Shown piece after piece: positions 22,801 through 35,900 of a DNA stretch of 64,000 nt. Location of the stretch: assembly GCF_964275005.1 (NCBI RefSeq), contig NC_092688.1, positions 24,914,934-24,978,933 on the forward strand. Reading direction: 5' to 3'. How positions within the stretch are numbered: the first letter of the stretch is position 1; each line of letters starts with the position of its first letter. The DNA comes from Diadema setosum. Its lineage: Eukaryota > Echinodermata > Echinoidea > Diadematoida > Diadematidae. The position numbers and the translations under genes were made by a program. The notes below the pieces were generated by a model. That model was not told the DNA's origin. It saw nothing but the letters and a program-made list of their open reading frames with translations, and did not search any database.

Positions 22801-23997
22801 ATCGCGAGGATCAAAATTTTTTTGCACACGTTTCAGACCATTTGGAGCATTTTTTGAAAAATTGAAAAAGTTGGACGGACGCGTACGAGCGCGCGCATAT
22901 ACGCACGCACAGCTCATATGCAATAGAAATTTCCCGTTTTTTTACATGGATCGGATGTCTGAAATGTCAAGGAATATTTATACCAAGTTTAGTTCATGTC
23001 ACGAACATTATTTCACAAAATAACAACTACTTGATCAGACGCCATCTTGGGCATGTAAATTAGGGTCAAAGGTCATAAATGTTTCATCCTGTATCTTGGT
23101 AAATATATGTCCTTTCTTTCTCATATTTTGCACACGTAAAGACCATGTTAAAAGAATCATTTCACAAAATAACCTCTAATTGCTCAGATGCCATCTTGGG
23201 TGTGCAAAGTGGGGTCAAATGTCATAGGTACTTCTTTCTCAATCTTCGCTATTACGTGTTATCTCTATGGGAGGGAGTTTTTCTAGATGTGAAAATTGAC
23301 ATGACTATCTTTATCAAGCACTATCTCACTTATGCTTCCGTGAATTTCTCCTAGATTTTAATATGTTGTAGCTGAAATTTTGTGCTATCATATAAATGCC
23401 CTTGTTTTTTCACACGATGTCGGTATCACGTCAAGATACTTGGTTGAAATTAAAGCTCATCAACGATGTATTGAAATATTTCTTTCTTTGCGCAGCTTTC
23501 TTTGCAAAAACTCAAGAAAAACATGCTCTCTCACCACCATATTTTGCACATGTTTAGTTCATGTCACCTACATTATTTCATAAATTAACGACTTCTTGAT
23601 CAGACGCCATCTTGGGTATGTAAATAAGGGTCAAAGGTCATGACTGTTTCATCTTGTATCTTGGTGAATACCTGTCCTGTCTTTCCCATATTTTGCACAC
23701 TTATAGACGATGTCGCAAGAATCATTTCACAAATTAACCACTTTTTCCTCAGGTGCCATCTTGGGAGTGTAAAGGTGGGTCAAAGGTCATATGTATTTGT
23801 TGCTGTATCTTCGTTATCTAGTGTATACAGAATTTAGTACCGAGGATGGCAGATATGACTCCCTTTTCTAAATGAGAATCCAAACATCACACGGCCAATG
23901 TCTCTAAACACAGATGAAACCTGTATGGTCATGCGTATTGCGATCAGGACTCGAATCATTGATTAAAAAAAAAAAATCGGATCACCTATGAATTTGT
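19872..23997. mobile_element. Tandemly amplified element with AGGTGATCCGAG ends and many DR1-type motifs
   Basis: Starts at AGGTGATCCGAGTATCC (a partial head also at 19794) and ends with TCGGATCACCT at 22486-22496 and again at 23987-23997. The head block TTTGCACACGTTTCAGACCA is at about 19985 and 22823. Between are about 600-bp subrepeats containing CATATTTTGCACATGTTTAG, GGACACCATCTTGGGTATGT and GGGTCAAAGGTCAT. No transposase or other protein is recognised; the short frames are repeat translations. Confidence 0.75.
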
Positions 23998-24035
23998 CAC
24001 TAATGACAAATTATAATCTCTAGTTTGATTTGGAT

Positions 24036-24075
24036 TTGATTTGATTTGATTTGATTTTTTTTCTTTTTTTCACAA
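24036..24075. repeat. GATTT pentanucleotide repeat
   Basis: Runs of TTGATTTGATTTGATTTG followed by T-rich sequence. Confidence 0.7.
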
Positions 24076-25607
24076 AATATATACAACGTAACAAACAATT
24101 TTGGAATACTAATCACATTATACCCAACACAAAATAAATATGAATATGATAACATGTAATGTATCAATAATGAAATATTGTATAGGTGAATTATGATCAA
24201 ACAAAAATAATTCGAGCCGGAATCATTACTTATTCAATCGAATTGATACATACAAAATGCAGGAGACCGTCATCTTAAGCGAAAGCTTGAGTTTGATGTC
24301 GGCCTCTAGAAAAGGCCTTTTTTTTGAATACCAATCCTTTTCAAAACCGATTTTCATCAAAATAAACTTTGAATCCCTTTTGGAATGTATGTGTCTTAAC
24401 ATTTCATAAAGCAGTTTCTAAGTATCTCGCAAAAAGTTAACAAACTACTATCGATAGGCAAGCAGACCTGCATATTGTCAAGAATGGTGCCAATGTAGCA
24501 AGTTGTAAAGCAGATTGTGAATTAGTTTCTGAGGTAGATAAGGCTTCCATCTTGTTATTAACAGCAAAATTCGTAGTAGAGCCTAAAATATAAGCGGATA
24601 TCACATTTTTTTTTTCATTAAACCATGTAAAGCTGAAGACGGTTTGGTCTAGAATTATTTTTATTCTAAATTTCGTTCACATTTTGTATATCCAAAAATA
24701 CGTAACATTGATTTTACTTATTTTTGTATAGGTTGTTTCCATCCTTAACTCACCTTAAAGATTTATTTTAACGCACTAAAACTGGGGTTTTGTTTCATCT
24801 GCAACTGGTAAATAATGCCTTTAAGAGCATTAAGTGCCAGAGCATAGTTTGCTTATGTGAAGATAGATTAAAACAGTTGAGATTTTGGTTTTTATTTGGT
24901 TTTGCCGATATTGATAACATCCCTACCAATTTCAATTATGCCACATATGTCAAACCACACAAGGAGTCACACACAGAATGTCAGACTCACACACACACAC
25001 ACACACACACACACGCCCATACATGATGAATACACACATACATCATCATCATCAAAACACATTAAGATGCAAACTAAGCTCTGATGTAAATGCACAAAAT
25101 TGTCATCACGGCATTATGATTGAATTTGAATTCCATTCCGTAATAAAATGGAAATTTGCGATTTTACACACATGTTCATGACTTTATGATGACTAATGGT
25201 TTCAAATGGTTAACCACAGAAATTATGTAGTTTTGCACTGTCTCAAAATGAGAGAACAATAAAGAGGAATAATCAATGGTTCCTTACTCTTCCATTCCAA
25301 AAGATTGTAGGTTTCAATAGGCTTTGATTTTTTTTTTTCAGCATGATTTCCAAACCCATGCCTAACTTTTAATATTACTCATCACATAAGTATAAGTGGG
25401 GGAAAATACTCACAAAGAATGGCTGCTTTCAATAAGCTTTTGTCCTTATGCGGGAACTTGTGCTTAATGGATTGCCTGACTTTGGAGGCATCACATCAGT
25501 ACTGAAGCGGGCAAATATGTTGAGTCTTTGGGCTACCCTGCAACGGAACTTTCTTGGGGACAGAGAGTACACGGGGCGTAAAGGTAATGTGACAAGAGGT
25601 CTTAAAG
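24076..25607. other. Intergenic, no gene seen
   Basis: AT-rich. Contains a fragment (about 24320-24430) of the inverted-repeat element at 25608, a CA run at 24986-25014, and nothing I can call as an exon. Confidence 0.5.
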
Positions 25608-25999
25608 GGGCTGCACAGTACTGGTTGAGGTGGGGATTCATGTTATTTACATTCCTAAGTGAGATAATGAGAAACCTCTTATGAAATATGAAAGAGCATG
25701 TAATTTTAAGAATGATTCAACGTTTATTTAATGAAAATTGGTTTTCAAATGGCTAAGATATCCAAAGAGTGATAATAATAAAGGACTACAGACCACAACT
25801 TTATTAGGATCTCTTTGTTTCATCTTGTTTTTGGATATCTCCTCCACTTCAAAACCGATTTTTATCAACAAAAAAAAAAAATTGATACCCTTTAGAATTG
25901 CATGCTCTTTGACATCTCATAGAGTGGTTTCTGAATATCTCGCAAAATGTTCAAAGCTAAATCCTCACCTCGACCAGAACTGTACACACCCTTTAAGGT
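25608..25999. mobile_element. MITE-like inverted-repeat element M2
   Basis: CTGCACAGTACTGGTTGAGG near 25611 is inverted near 25967 (CCTCGACCAGAACTGTACA). AACCTCTTATGAAATATGAA pairs with the ACATCTCATAGAGTGGTT side. Related fragments occur at about 19600-19740, 24330-24430 and 58670-58800. Confidence 0.65.
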
Positions 26000-26050
26000 G
26001 CTTTCGATAACGGCGTTAAACAAACGTCAGATGTCCTTGTAGGCGTGTGC

Positions 26051-26081
<31 letters not shown>
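26051..26081. repeat. (TG)n microsatellite
   Basis: An uninterrupted GT run downstream of element M2. Confidence 0.9.
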
Positions 26082-26082
<1 letters not shown>

Positions 26083-26958
26083 CTGCGACTTTGCCTCTGA
26101 AAAAAAAATATTGTATGCAATATTTGTCGATTTTGCACTCTCGAAAACAATGTCCCGTGGTCACCCAAGCATTAAAATATACAACACAAAATCAAACATA
26201 CGTGCCTAGACATGTGTTCATTTCCTGTTTATTATCATTATTATTATTATCATTTTATATGTAAAAAATTTATCTAAGCTAACATGAACGTAATTCTATG
26301 ATCGACGGCAATCTATCTGCAATGTTGATCTTTCTTTTTTAAAGTGCAGGCATGGGTGGTTGCCATTTCATTGGGTGACGCTGTTTTGTACATCGCATGA
26401 CCCATTTCACACTTCCGGTAGTGATACTAACGTAAATATCTAATCAAAAGTTTATCATTGCCAAAAGTTCTCATTTCAGATTTTTTAAGCACTTCAAACG
26501 CACAGATTACAAACATTCGAAGACACCACTGGACCATTTCTTATCTTCATTTTGGTGTGAGCATGTACATGAAACTATACAATATTTAAAAAAGAAAATG
26601 ACACACATAAAAACCTTCATGTCGAAGTTCTAACAACTACCATTCATATCTCTGCTTACCGTAACACACTATTGAAAAATAATATTGGCGAATCAGACGC
26701 CATACCCCTGTGATTATGTACATATTATACAATGTGAGAAATTGGCCCCGACCAAGGAGACTGTATAATTTACAGAGTACGCGGGAGCGTACTTTCAACA
26801 TTTCGTGACGTCAAGCATGGCCGACATATTATTTTCAACATTATTTTTTTATTTGTCTAGGATAATAAAATTGCTCTTGACTTTCCTCTTTCAGAAAATG
26901 CATGACTTTGTAGTGTCAGGGTCTTCCATCCTATTGAAGGTCAATAAATCGAATATTG

Positions 26959-27463
26959 TTAACTCTTTATGTGCCACGTTCGCAAGTCCGACTCAGTCGA
27001 CGGCGTGCCAACTTCGCATATTCTGGTCAACAAACAAAGCCGCCAAAACCGATCGATAAATCACTAATCACTGCTAATCCCGCGACACAATGAAAGCGTC
27101 TCTCGTGCTTTTGTTCCTCTAATATACGGCTTGCATTCTATGTGGCGATTGACTATCAAGCGGCGTTCCCAACTAGAGTTGCTCGTACATTCTAAGTTTT
27201 TGTCACGGTTTTATGTGCAAAAGTCATGCCTTTACAGTAATGTAGCAACTGGTCATTCCAAAGAAAAATTGAAAATAGATTCGTCATACAAATTATATCA
27301 AAACAGAGCTTGGCATTCCTCTTTAACTTTACCTACTAGTATGCCCGTCTTAACAGAAATTTGTAGGAGTTATACAAATTGGGAAAACAGAATTCTTTCT
27401 CAGAGCATGTCTCAGAATAACGTGGCACACAGGGGGTTTCCACCATGGCACATAAAGAGTTAA
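26959..27463. mobile_element. piggyBac-like non-autonomous element, TTAA-flanked
   Basis: TTAACTCTTTATGTGCCA at the left and its perfect complement TGGCACATAAAGAGTTAA at the right, enclosing 505 bp. The TTAA target and a CTCTTTATGTGCC terminus recall piggyBac/Looper elements. No transposase. Confidence 0.6.
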
Positions 27464-28172
27464 CTAACAAAATGTGCAATACAAATCGTCCTTGTATATG
27501 GTTGCATGGTTAAGACTGTGATATCGACAGTTGATAATTTCGATGTCATGTTATAACAATGTATTTTCCATCTCCATTCTTCCACAACAGCAAGTACATT
27601 GTGTACACTGGAGTCATTAACCATTAGTTTTTTCCTATGTAGAAATTGTACTTGTCGGTCGTTTCACATTTACATTAAATTTTACATTTCTACTATTTTA
27701 AAATAGAAAACAGACTCGTAGCTATTTACTCATAAAACCAGGATGCTATAGTTGCACGCATGATATTTGGTAGTTCATCATTCTCTCTCACTGAAACTGC
27801 CCATACTCTTGAGTGTAAAACAAAACAGTAAATTCTACCATGGGGACCTGAACACAATTGATGCCACTTTATTGAAACATGGAATCATGAATCAAAGTTC
27901 AAAGGTCTAATGAAATAGTTTGTTAGCTCAGTTTTGAAGTGATTTGCGTGACATAGCATAACGTCATAACTGCAATACGCTAGTCCCAGCTGTTGAGATC
28001 AAAATAATAGACTCTAACATTTCACAAAATATTAGTGGTTTTTCAAACGAAAGAACATCCATACCTTGAGAAGACAAGCAAACCTGGTACTTAACATCTA
28101 CACAATAAAACTGCAATGAAATATTGATATCAGTGAAGTACTGTAAAACGCAAGTGCTGTTCTTGCGTCGGT
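27464..28172 (-). other. 3' flank of gene B
   Basis: Downstream of the gene B stop. A possible AATAAA (minus strand) lies at 27873-27868, about 300 bp past the stop. Nothing else recognised. Confidence 0.4.
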
Positions 28173-29139
28173 CTACATGATATTTGTAACATTCATGTAC
28201 AATTTCTTCTGCGATGCCTGTTTTACGTCCGTGTGGTCTCCTCTTGTTTTGTCCACCTTTGCATACAACTCTTCGCATGTTGGGGTTGCTGACGAAGATG
28301 TTTTTGCTGATTTGTTCACAGTTGCATACAGTTCCTCACAAGGTTTAGGCTCTTGGGTGAAACAAACTAGGTTTTCAGTATCGTTGTTGCCATCTTCTCT
28401 GACACAAGTATATTCGCCAGAGTCGAAATCATGAGAGTTTTCACCATACACTTTATTGTCCAGAAGATCGTCAGAAGGCACGGATTTTGCTGGAATGAAA
28501 CAAGTCGTATCAGTGTCGTCTTTGCCAGAAGTGGAACAAGAGGCAGAGGAATCCGGATGATGAATCGGTGCCAAGTCGTCCTGAGAGACATGATCGATGG
28601 AATCATATTCACTGTCCAAACACGTTTTGCCAGAATGGGCAAAGACGAGGTCAGGCCGTTCGCCAAAGTTCAGGGAATTATAACAGCTATCATCAAACAA
28701 ACACGCTCTACCAGTGGACTTAAAGTCATCTTTCGTCATGTGGTCAGTTTTATTATCAAGGTCTACATCCTGGTAGACACAGTCTTCATAGCTGTTTGCT
28801 GCCAGTTGCAGCGATGTTTCTTGCAAGCTGTGGTATTCATGGCAACCCAAATTATTTTCTGCAGTCATCGAAGTCATGCCGGCATGTTGAGGAACTTCCT
28901 GGTCTACCTCCGCAGTGTCTTGGTAGATGTGGTACGGGGCCTCTTGTTCAGGTGAAGTGTCTCCGAATCTGTTTTCCTCATGACTAGGTAATGGAAGACC
29001 CACTGCGATGGTACCCACAGAGACAACCATATTCGTCGTCCTTTGATTCCGGATTGAAGTGTTTACAGCATGCATCTGCAGTTGACCGTCATCTGAGTAG
29101 TCATTTGCTCGATTTGAAAGTTGAGACGTTCCACGTCTT
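28173..29139 (-). CDS. Gene B cytoplasmic tail exon
   Basis: 967 nt: one base completing an Arg codon, then 321 codons and TAG. Acceptor TATTACCAG. The frame upstream of the first in-frame ATG (29075) is open and joins the TM exon in phase 2, so the exon start, not that ATG, is the true 5' limit. Acidic and tyrosine-rich. EELYATV (Tyr codon 28328-28326), EELYAKV (28265-28263) and KKLYMNV (28199-28197) end the protein; the last is a YxN Grb2-type SH2 site. SEYDSI fits the ITIM consensus. A block from YEDCVYQDVDLDNKT to DLVFAHSG is nearly identical in gene C. Confidence 0.85.
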
Positions 29140-29893
29140 CTGGTAATAGGAGAGGGAAATAGATAAATGGCGAATATCTTATTGTCACGTCCAGAGTATT
29201 CACGTACATCAACCTAATGACGCAAGTATTTATTGGTAATATTGCAATCCATAGAATTGACTTCTGCAGCATATTGGTATGCAAGAAATACTTCAATGAA
29301 TTTGTAACACCCTCTTCAGTACACAATTCTGGTTTTGTCATGTGTTTTTCATATTTCGTTAATCGGTAATTGAAATACACATTATACATGTATGTATACC
29401 TATGTATAATACTGTGCATTAATGTACTGAGCAATTGACGTGACATTGAGAACCGTTACACCGCACGTCATTCGGTATTTGTTTGTCACAGACTTCTATG
29501 AATTTATTGGCATCTGGATATCATGTTTACCCAATGTAAGAATTTGAATTATTGCGTGTGAATTTGGAGTGTGCATGTCAATTCAGTTTATTTTATGAAT
29601 AAACACATGTTTACGGTTTCGCATATATATATATATATATATATATATGAAGAGTTTGTTTGCAAAAACCGATAAGTCCATATTTGTCAAATGGAGATAT
29701 TTGCGATTAAAGGTCAAGAAAAATAAAGAGAATAATAAGAGTTTTTTGCTTCTTTTGAACATAATTTCAAAAATGTACCTTTATGTGTAGTGATAAATAT
29801 ATCATTTAAAAGGTATTATTTTGTACTTTATGACAGATACCGTACTTCAAAATCTTAAAAAAACTGGACTTATCGGTTTTTGCAAACAAACTC

Positions 29894-29931
<38 letters not shown>

Positions 29932-32900
29932 TTCATGTGAAACATGAATTTTTGATTTTAACATACATACATTATTTTGTTTATCCAATAGCATCGGTGT
30001 TTTTGCCAATAACATAAAAATCAGTCCAACTTTGTGATTCCCACCGAGATTCACACTGAGAAGCATATCAATACTACGTGAGCACTCTGTGAAGACCACT
30101 CCACATTGTGAAACAGTCTTCACTCTGTTAAATTCGAGCGTTTTCACACAGTCGACAATGTGAACACCCTGTGAACACACTGTGGAACAATGCCTTCTTT
30201 CAAGCAGGATTATGTATCATAATGTTTACACACAATGTGTACATCATTTTTTTTTCATTGATTCAAACCATATCACATCAGTGAAGAAACGATGTTAACG
30301 GGTGTCTTCCTCTAAAGAAAAAAAAAAAAACCCCGATGATAATGATAATATCTTACTTAAAAACAAATAAACAAGACACACCTCTTCTGCTGGTAGCGAC
30401 ACCATGCCATGGAAACTGTGACAAGAACTAGGAGAGCGACACCCAGTAGGGCTCCAAGGATGTATGTAATAGATTCAATTCCAGGAACTGGAGAATCTGT
30501 ATAATGATTCATTAGGTAAAAAGATCTCAATAAGTTTAATGTTTTTCATATCTTTTTATGACACCAAAGAATCGATATTATTATCATTACGTGATGGGAT
30601 TGACATACTTCAGTTTTATCGCTAGTGTAAGTGATAGTTTACTGCATTAGCAACTGATTCTTTTCACTTCGCTTTACTATTTATTGTATGGTATCATTCA
30701 ATGCTCGCATGCTGTTGTTCCTCTTTTCTTCTTTTTTTTTTTTTTTTTGGGGGGGGGGGGGGCACCTCAAAACAAACAAAAAGTCGCCAGACATGAATTT
30801 TCACTTAAGACCATATTCTGAAAGAGCAGACTTTAAGCTTTAAAATGATGTATAACTCAAATCACATGGACTCTCCTAACCTATCTAAATATTGGAAAGA
30901 AAGCACAAAGTCAGGAAAAGTGTGAACTGAGAAAAGAGGCTCTGAAGTACAGTGTCTATTCAAGCGCTTAATCTTTACCAAATCGTGCTGGCTGTGCGAT
31001 GAATGGGACAAAAAACAGGAAGTAAACCATCAGAGTAACAACAATGAAGGGATTATTAGATTAAACTGAAATTAAGCATGTCTCATTAACACATTCTGTC
31101 CATAATTGATACCAACTTTCAAAGCAGTAGCACTATCCTTTCAAAAGTTATTAGAGCTGAAAGTGAAGAGTGTGGACAAGGTTTTTCAGAAATGAAAAAG
31201 GGATTTTAAAGACACACCTAATCACACTATTCTACCAAAAATGTTCGAGATAAACTGCTAAAAAACACACTTTCCTGCTGTTTTATGATACCAAATTTTA
31301 GCATAATGTAAAAGAAGACCCGCTCTTTCAGAAAATATGAAAAAGTCAAGTTCGGCTAGGTTGACCCATTTCACTTATTTTCAGTCCTCACGCAAAATCA
31401 ATGTGTTCGACTTTATGTTCGTTTTGAGGTGCACGGTCACATATAGTTTGAAGTCTGCAGTTGATTGAATAAAAAAAGAATACCTTGCAAATTTACACAG
31501 GCTCTTAATTATCAATTTTTGAAAATATACAAACGTTAGATAAAGTTGGATGAAGTGGGATAAAGGTACCAAACTTTAACCAAATCTGCAACTAACGCGG
31601 CTCGGCAGTTTGAATATTCACAATCTTAATGGAAGCAGTTAAAACTTCATTATATTGAAATGTATATATTATACATGTTATGTAACTCTAGATCCACTGC
31701 TTTATTGCTACAGTAATTCCAAGTTTCAGACAACCCATATTAGGTGCGAAGGAACATAGTTCAACCGAATGCAACCACAACGCCTATTTTAACGTATATT
31801 GCGAAATCTACCATTGCACTTGTTGTAGGCTCTGCGATGCTTATGACGTATCATAGCATTAATTTTGTTAATTATGTGCTCACATTAAACATTGACAAAG
31901 CATTGCCTCATGCAACAGCAAAACAGAAGCAAGTAAAGGTACTTTTCATGGAACGTGCTAAAATTTATAACGGAAAGCAACTTACCTGAAGAAGAGATTA
32001 TGGCTTCATGAAATGTCAGTAGCTCTTGGGTAGACTGCCCGTTGCCTATTTTTAAAGTGATGTAAAACAGCAAAATGAGTTGTTCTTCCGTTAGCATTGG
32101 TTAGTAAGGCATAATATGCATGTGTGGAAGTGTGTGGTTGTGTATGTGTGTGTGTGTGTGTCTGTGTGTGTGTGTCTGTGTTAGTTATGTCATACTGGAA
32201 ATGCTAAAAACAAAGATGTGTATATTCATTAGCTCCAGTCCAACGTCAAAATCTTTAAATACTTGAGATATCGGTATATTTCATTTTGCTTTAAGCGGCT
32301 TGTTAGTATTCTATAATACTTTTTGAATGATTATCGTTTGAAGTCTTCCATATGGCAACCTAGCTGCTTATAAACTAATTCAGAGATAATTCTATTAAAC
32401 AAATATAACTTCAGTGAGGAGAGTGCAGAAAATTATCCATATATATTTACCATTTTTGTATTATATAATAAGAATTTTATCAGCAAGTAGTGTACATTAT
32501 TATGTAGAGAAGTCATTTGGATAAACAAACTCACTTAAAAAAGACGTCGTCTCTCGTGCGGTTGTGTCTTGAACATACCGACCTTTTTCTGCGTACATAA
32601 ACATTGTAAATTAGCGTCAACAACATGATCTTACTCCATGTATGAATTGCCTTTTAAAAACAACGTGCATTCATGCTATTTTATAGATAAAGAATATACC
32701 CATGTACTTTACATAGCTATTGTGTGTCAGGCTCATAGTTCATGCTTCAATATTGAAATGAGAAATTATACCAGGTGTTACCTGTAAACGACGGGGACGG
32801 TATGTTTTCTGTAAATCGGTTCATTATGAAAGCACTTATAAAGAACAAAAAATGGTAACAATGATATCGTATATCATAACTCATATTCGGAATTATCTTC

Positions 32901-35900
32901 TTTGAAAACGAAAAATATCATATTGGTTTCTATATTTTGTATCAGTAAAGTATATGAAAATATGCATCAAGAAACGTAAGAAAAAGTAAATAGTACCTTG
33001 CCCTCTCTTTCCAAAAGTGACACTCCACATTTCAAATTTCAGAAACCTAAGAACATTCTTAAATGACATTTACCACGATTTTTGAGAAAAGTTAATCTAG
33101 GAAAGCATTTTGACGATTTTGTTCACAGAAGCCATTGACGAAGGGTGCAAAAGAATGGCAGCGGCAAATAAAGATAATACTTATTGAACGTATTTTATCA
33201 ATACAGACGTAAAACTCACGTGAAGAAGACATGGAGGTCCCATGTACTGTTGTTAGCTCTTGGGTAGCCTCTCCGCTGTCTTGATGTTAAGTAAGGAAGA
33301 ACAACGACATAGGTAGTTCTGTCATCGAGAACATAACTAATAGTCCCCCTTTGCAAGCATGTAAATATCTCAGTAATTTAAATCAGTTAAGAAAAAACCA
33401 GAAATACACACTAAAAAGGGGCATCACTATAAAGACACCTGTGGACAACAAAGTTTATGATTATGTCGTTGTTCTGGTTGAAAGATGATAAAAAACAAAC
33501 AAACAAACAAATGCGTGAGCCAAGCAACATGTCGGGCTCGCATTTGTCAATTTTCTGCATAGATACTACTGTGTAGGTTACTGAAATAAAACAACGAAAA
33601 CAATAATACCATCTAGATAACAAGAAAAGACATATTAACACGCACAAACACACTCACAAGCATGCGAAAACAAGGGATGTTGTTGTTTTTAACCAAACAA
33701 CAAGCTGTAATATATTAATACTTACTGGAAGTGTTGATTGCAGTTTGTGTTGTTGAGGTGGGAAAAATGGTACTATACCATTCAGTGTCTACAAACAAAG
33801 TGCGCACAAACACGAAGCGTAAAACTGGATTAGCGTACCAAGGTAAACGAGGAAGAGGTAAAACAAAAATAATTGTAAAATCGGAACAGTCATCACAGAG
33901 TCCAGCTGGAAACGGGTAGAAAAAAAAAAGAAAGAATGAATCATGGGCACACTTCTTTTACAAAAGCCACGAGGACATATCCGAATAACAGAAATCTGCA
34001 AATTATCAAATCATTTGAAATAAAGGCTTAAAGTTGTATGCTGTGCAACTGCCTTTAATTCCTAAGCTGCAGGATGGTCAAGAGAAAAAAAAAACAAAAC
34101 AAAAACAAAACAAGACGCAAAAGTCTATTCTATTTTACATGTACATACACACTCACTTTTCTTTGCTACAGTTCTCCAATCCCTCCGCTGGCTCCCCAAT
34201 ACGTCATCGTATCACCTTTAAAATCCTTCTCATTGTTTATAAGATATGTAATAATGTACATGTATACTGTCCCATCTCTTCTCAAAGACCTAATTTCTTC
34301 CGCTCCTTCACTTCAACCTGTTTCGTCCGTTCTCCATCCACTCTACAAATATCACATGGTCCCGGCACCCGTATACCCGTTATGGTGATAGGGCTTTTCT
34401 GTCATTTCGCCATCTCTTTGGAACAAACTCCCTCTTTATATTCGAAATGCTGAAAGTGCAGGTAAGTTTAGATCATTTCTTAAAACTGATCAATTTATTC
34501 AATTTGCGGTGTTGTTGTTATAAATTATATTGCTGTATTTTTATTTAATATTTTCCGTTTGTTATGTAATGATAATTTATGGAAGAGGAAATTCTTAGAA
34601 TTTATATCCTACCTCGTTTGAAGATGACATCACTAACCCATTACAACCAAAACCCAAATGCACAATTGAAAAAAAAAAAATACGTGTGAAAATTTAATTT
34701 TGATGGTAAGAGTCTCGTCCATTGTTGTGGGAATGTCCATACCAGGATAGATTCGAGTAGGAACAAAAGTTTCAGAACGAAAGTTATGAGGATCATTAAG
34801 GCACTCTGATAGTTCCTGTTAATTTACATGCTTATAGAACACAACCGATTCACAGTACCTCATTTTTATTTTTTTTATTTTTTTTTTGGTAAGCTTTCTT
34901 GGGATTGCACAAGTAAAATATATAAATACAAATGTACCTCGTTTTTGGAATCAATAGACTTACATATAATGCACTTCTAAATTTTGTCCATCTCCTTTTC
35001 GAATAAAGAGGGGTTACTTTTAGCTTTAATAGTACAGACCATTTGTTTCACTTTCGACGGGTTGGCAAGACGGGACTGACGTGTTCCAAACCGGGTAGTA
35101 AGTCGACCATCCGGGTAGCTCCACACACTGGAACGTAGCGCTGCCATTGATGGCGTATCCTTTGTCACACGTGAAAGTTATGTTGGAGCCATATGTCGTG
35201 ATATCTGAGTTCCAGTGACCATTCATCATATGTCCGGGATGATTACAAAACCCTACCGAAACTGTAACAGATACAAAAAAGAAGAAGTAGGACTGCCTGT
35301 TAAAGTATGCGCACATTAAAGTCAAACGAAGGCATGAAGGAACACAACGATTATTTTGATCTGTACACCGCTTGGTATCAATGAGAGAGGATGATTAATG
35401 TATTTTTTTAAAACAGAATTTTACACCAAAGGGCCAATACAACTCATAACCCATTTGAATCATACTGAGCCGTTGTATACGTTGCTTGATTACAGCATCA
35501 CAATAACTGGTATAGACAATGAATTGTTATATGCGCGAAGTAGTCAATGAATAAATTACAGATTTTTTTCCTTGTACCAGTCATTATCATTTATGCTGTT
35601 AGTGTCAATATCATAAGCATATGTGAACAAAATATAATAGCACCCCCACCAGCACCACCACCACTTCCACCACACACACAACATAATTCACCCGGTTGTG
35701 CTCTGGAAGACCGGAAGAAGCTAGATTTCGAATAAAAACTTATCCCATTTCTGCATAAATTCAAAATTTGAAAACATAATTGAATGGTACAAAGGTTTTT
35801 ATCAATAGTACTATTAGCTTACCCTATTTATATCAAGTAGATTATGTATTTCCTACCTACAGTGCAGGAGAACCCTATAATACAGAAATTTGAAAACCGT

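Noticed and set aside
19694..23837. Short frames such as CTRFRPFGAFFEKLKKLDGRVR and HVTHIIS repeats
   Set aside because: Repeat translations with stops in most copies; no recognised protein family.
28177..28955. Plus-strand frames opposite the gene B tail (also 47293-48143 opposite gene C)
   Set aside because: Shadows of the minus-strand coding exons; no splice sites or domains of their own.
28173..29139. Canonical ITAM in the tail
   Set aside because: YxxL/I pairs with 6-8-residue spacing are absent. Only isolated YxxL and ITIM-like or YxN sites are seen.
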